From the NCBI GenBank assembly GCA_023427575.1, contig JAEZAY010000414.1, positions 1 to 9,010 of the forward strand: DNA of 9,010 nucleotides, read 5' to 3'. The position numbers were made by a program, and so were the translations under genes. Positions within the stretch are counted from its first letter, which is position 1. Each line of letters begins with the position of its first letter. Below the pieces are notes generated by a model that was given only the letters and a program-made list of their open reading frames with translations, ran no database searches and was not told the DNA's origin. Below, piece by piece: positions 6,271-9,010 of this stretch. This DNA is from Bacteroidota bacterium. Lineage in GTDB: Bacteria; Bacteroidota; Bacteroidia; Chitinophagales; Chitinophagaceae.

Positions 6271-7242
6271 ATGAAGAATAAGTATGCTATTATTTTAGGA
6301 AATCTTGGAAACACCAGAGACCGTTTTTGTCCTGGTTATAAAAATAATCCTTCCACCGAGGAGATGTTGAAATCGGCGATTGAAAGAGTGCCCAATATTG
6401 AAGGCATCGAACTGGTTGGCACCTGGGATATTCGCCCCGATAACGTGGGTGAAATGAAAAAGAGACTGGATGATGCAGGGATTGCCTGTGCCAGTATTAT
6501 TCCTGATACGTTCACCATTCCCGAATTTGGAAAAGGAAGTATTACCAATATTGATCCGGAAATCCGCCAGCGCGCGCTCGATTATTTACGGAGCATGAGT
6601 GAAGTGGCCCTTAAAATGGATTGTGATATTGTAAATCTCTGGCTGGGTCAGGATGGATATGATTACCTGCTGGCAACCGACTACAACAGGGAACGCGACT
6701 GGTTAACCGAAAGTACGAAGGCACTCGCTACCGAGTTTCCAACTCTCAAATATTCGCTTGAATACAAGCCCAAAGAACCCCGGAACTTTTCCTATCATGC
6801 GCGGATGGCCGATACCATTCTTGCCGCCAAAGAAACGGGCTGCCCGAATGTAGGTGTTACCATCGATACCGGCCATAGCTTTTATGCCGGTGAAAATGTA
6901 GCGGAAGCGGTCGTGCTTGCGAAACGTGCCGGCGATCTGTTGTATCATATGCATTTCAACGATAATCATGGAACCTGGGACGATGATATGATTGTGAGCA
7001 GCGTGCATTTTACAGTGTACGTGGATCTGTTGTTCTGGCTCAGAAAAACCGGGTATAATGGCTGGATTTCAATGGACCAGTACCCTTACCGCGAAGATGC
7101 TGTTGATGCCATTTCCGAAAGCATCCTGTGGGTTCGGAAATATGAACAGATTGTTGATACCTATTATTCAGAAATTGAAGCGCTGATCCAGGAGAATGAT
7201 GCGGTGAAAACATCCAGGTTTTTAAGAAAGCTGCTCGCCTGA
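6271..7242 (+). CDS. TIM-barrel sugar isomerase/epimerase (xylose isomerase-like, resembling RhaI-type L-rhamnose isomerase)
   Basis: A protein of 323 residues from the ATG at 6271. An in-frame GTG at 6256 would add five residues (MKTCD) and is less likely. The fold is xylose isomerase-like, with an apparently complete divalent-metal site: Glu164 in SLEYKP, Asp199 in TIDTGHS, His226/His228 in HMHFND, and Asp269 in SMDQYPY (numbered from 6271). The HFND segment followed by DDD, and an Asp as the last ligand, are reminiscent of Pseudomonas stutzeri-type L-rhamnose isomerase, although this protein is about 100 residues shorter. The expected reaction is aldose-ketose isomerisation, for example L-rhamnose to L-rhamnulose, or a C3 epimerisation, in the cytoplasm. 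It begins 41 bp after the tandem aldolase and probably feeds it substrate. The exact sugar is inferred from the neighbouring GH78 gene. There is no signal peptide. Confidence 0.83.
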   Translation: MKNKYAIILGNLGNTRDRFCPGYKNNPSTEEMLKSAIERVPNIEGIELVGTWDIRPDNVGEMKKRLDDAGIACASIIPDTFTIPEFGKGSITNIDPEIRQRALDYLRSMSEVALKMDCDIVNLWLGQDGYDYLLATDYNRERDWLTESTKALATEFPTLKYSLEYKPKEPRNFSYHARMADTILAAKETGCPNVGVTIDTGHSFYAGENVAEAVVLAKRAGDLLYHMHFNDNHGTWDDDMIVSSVHFTVYVDLLFWLRKTGYNGWISMDQYPYREDAVDAISESILWVRKYEQIVDTYYSEIEALIQENDAVKTSRFLRKLLA

Positions 7243-7306
7243 GCCTTTCCGTCTTTACCCATTTCTCTTTCGTTGCAACCATAATTTGCCATATAAAAGT
7301 TTTTCC

Positions 7307-9010
7307 ATGAATAGAACTATTCATCCGGGGAAAATGACGTTCCTGTTGTTTTTCTGTACCTTTTTTTTAGCTGGTTTTACAAGTATCACTTACGGCCAGC
7401 AGGATTTCACTATCATCCATATGCGGATTAACAATGCCACCAATCCGTTGGGGATTGACGCAACAGTGCCGCAGTTTAGCTGGGAGTTTTCAACTGCTAA
7501 ACGCAATTTCCGCCAGGCCGCATACCAGATTTTTGTTGCCGATTCTCCCGAACAACTGGATAAGCCGGATGGCAATATCTGGAACAGTGGTAAAGTAAAT
7601 TCTTCGCAGTCTTCCGGAATTCTGTATAAGGGTTCAGCGCTTCAAAGCCGTAAAAAATATTACTGGAAAGTAAAAGTGTGGACGGCGGATAATAAAGAAC
7701 AACTATCATCCGAATCCGGTCATTTTGAAATGGGCTTATTAAACCAATCCGACTGGTCTGGTGACTGGGTAGGTTTCCCCTCCGGCTGGATTGGCAGAGT
7801 GCAGTACTTCAGAAGAGTTTTTTCTTTCGGTAAAGAAGTGGTAAGCGCCCGTGCCTATGTTGCCGGTATCGGCTATTATGAGATGGAGATCAATGGTAAA
7901 AGAGTGGGTGATTACGTTCTTGATCCCGCAACCAGCGATTTCAGTAAACGGGTTTATTACACTACCTATGATATAAAGGATTACCTGAACAAAGAAAATG
8001 TTATGGTAATTGCGGTTGCCCCTGGCTGGTATGGAATGCCGAAGCTGAAAATGCAAATGGAATTTCAGTTCAGCGATGGAAGCCATGAAGTGATCAACTC
8101 CAGCTCGATCCGCAATGTAACGCTTGGGCCTGTTATTTCATCCGGGATCCTCGACGGAGAAGCGTACGATGCCAGAATGGAAAAGCCGGAATGGAACCTT
8201 CCATCCGATACCATCATCAAAGGGCTGCCAAACCAGTTCTGGGGCGTAGCGCCTGTTGTGGAACCGCCCGGCGGAATTATGGTTGCCCAACAGCTCGAAC
8301 CCATAAAGGTAGTTGATTCCTTTGCTCCGATTGCAATTACGGAACCCAATCCGGGGGTATATGTACTCGATGCCGGCAAAAACACGGCAGGATGGTTACA
8401 TATCCGCGTAAAAGGCGATCGTGGTCAGAAGATCACCATGCGGTTTGCAGAAACCATTTACGATTCCGGAACTGTGAATCAGGAAAACCTGCGAACAGCA
8501 TTCGCAACAGATACCTATATCATGAAAGGAGATGGCGTGGAAGAATGGGAGCCGCGGTTCACGTATCATGGATTCCGGTATGTTCAGATTGAAGGCCTTG
8601 GTTCAAAACCAAAGGCGGAAGACTTTACCATCAAACAGGTTCGGTCGGATGTGGAAGACGCCGGGAAGTTTCATTCGGGAAATGATCTGCTGAACCGGAT
8701 TTATGATATGGTAAAAAGAACCGAAGCAAGCAATCTGCACAGTATTCCAACCGATTGTCCGCAAAGAGATGAACGTATGGGCTGGTTGAATGATCTTACG
8801 GTTCGTATTGAACAGGCAATGTATAATTTTAACCTGCATCGTCTGTATGAAAAATATATCCGCGATGTGGTGGATACGCAGGGCGAAAATGGCGAGATCA
8901 CCGATACCGCTCCTTACAAGGTGGGCGGGAAACCAGCCGATCCTGTTTCTGCAAGCTTTTTACTGCTGGCTTCAAAAAGCTATGAATACTACGGCAATAC
9001 CCAGATCATC
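7307..9010 (+). CDS. GH78 alpha-L-rhamnosidase (3' truncated by window edge)
   Basis: The frame is open from the ATG at 7307 to the right edge, giving 568 residues; the family usually has about 900, so the C-terminal third is missing. Residues 1 to about 30 form a type I signal peptide ending near TYGQQ, with no lipobox. Then follow an N-terminal Ig-like domain (about 38-145, with PQFSWEF and YYWKVKVWT), a Bac_rhamnosid_N beta domain (about 165-335, AYVAGIGYYEMEINGKRVGDY type), a further beta domain with DAGKNTAGW at 355-363, RFTYHGFRYV (about 418-427), and the start of the six-hairpin barrel. DCPQRDERMGWLND at 483-496 is the GH78 active-site signature, with Asp483, Asp488 and Glu489 in the conserved acidic cluster. 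The enzyme inverts and releases terminal alpha-L-rhamnose from plant or algal glycans, in the periplasm or outside. It lies 64 bp after the isomerase and is probably in the same operon. The second catalytic glutamate lies outside the window. Confidence 0.95.
   Translation, partial: MNRTIHPGKMTFLLFFCTFFLAGFTSITYGQQDFTIIHMRINNATNPLGIDATVPQFSWEFSTAKRNFRQAAYQIFVADSPEQLDKPDGNIWNSGKVNSSQSSGILYKGSALQSRKKYYWKVKVWTADNKEQLSSESGHFEMGLLNQSDWSGDWVGFPSGWIGRVQYFRRVFSFGKEVVSARAYVAGIGYYEMEINGKRVGDYVLDPATSDFSKRVYYTTYDIKDYLNKENVMVIAVAPGWYGMPKLKMQMEFQFSDGSHEVINSSSIRNVTLGPVISSGILDGEAYDARMEKPEWNLPSDTIIKGLPNQFWGVAPVVEPPGGIMVAQQLEPIKVVDSFAPIAITEPNPGVYVLDAGKNTAGWLHIRVKGDRGQKITMRFAETIYDSGTVNQENLRTAFATDTYIMKGDGVEEWEPRFTYHGFRYVQIEGLGSKPKAEDFTIKQVRSDVEDAGKFHSGNDLLNRIYDMVKRTEASNLHSIPTDCPQRDERMGWLNDLTVRIEQAMYNFNLHRLYEKYIRDVVDTQGENGEITDTAPYKVGGKPADPVSASFLLLASKSYEYYGNTQII

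Noticed and set aside
7243..7306. Separate promoter for the GH78 gene in the 64-bp gap (ATAATTTG).
   Set aside because: It misses the TAnnTTTG pattern by one position and has no clear -33 partner. Co-transcription with the isomerase explains the layout.
8065..8385. Open frame on the - strand inside the GH78 gene.
   Set aside because: It lies opposite conserved GH78 beta-domain sequence, its composition is atypical and no domain is recognisable.

Overview
The window comes from a member of the Bacteroidota, most likely an environmental one. The evidence is a lipoprotein signal with Cys-Lys-Lys-Asp after the lipobox, start codons without Shine-Dalgarno motifs, a TAnnTTTG-type -7 promoter element, and a gene mix typical of a glycan-utilisation locus: secreted glycosidases and esterases, a sugar-sensing GntR/LacI-type regulator and sugar-catabolic enzymes. 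No SusC/SusD pair, tRNA, rRNA, CRISPR array or mobile element is visible. Coding density is high, and the longest non-coding stretch is 176 bp (4731-4906).

Left block (1-3652, + strand): three tightly packed genes for exported glycan-processing proteins. They are the C-terminal part of an SGNH/GDSL hydrolase (cut by the left edge), a lipoprotein with a GH99/GH71-like putative glycosidase domain and a CBM9-like C-terminal domain, and a secreted alpha/beta-hydrolase esterase with a C-terminal Ig/FnIII-like domain. The gaps are 4 bp and 28 bp (or a 17-bp overlap, depending on the start), which suggests one transcript.

Centre (3699-4906): a GntR-family repressor with a LacI-type sensor domain lies on the - strand, tail to tail with the left block and head to head with the right block. 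The divergent intergenic region holds a candidate -7 element and two GATTA-type half-site arrangements that could be operators.

Right block (4907-9010, + strand): a tandem class II aldolase in which only the first half keeps the catalytic residues, a TIM-barrel sugar isomerase/epimerase with an intact metal-ligand set, and a GH78 alpha-L-rhamnosidase that runs off the right edge. Together these suggest release of L-rhamnose (or a related deoxysugar) by GH78, then isomerisation and aldol cleavage in the cytoplasm, under control of the GntR regulator. The esterases and the GH99-like protein would help strip a decorated (for example acetylated) rhamnose-containing glycan. The rhamnose assignment rests mainly on GH78. 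No kinase, permease or dehydrogenase is in view, so the pathway order is inferred.

The most unusual items are the half-degenerate tandem aldolase paired with a small RhaI-like isomerase, and the GH99-like/CBM9-like lipoprotein of unknown specificity.
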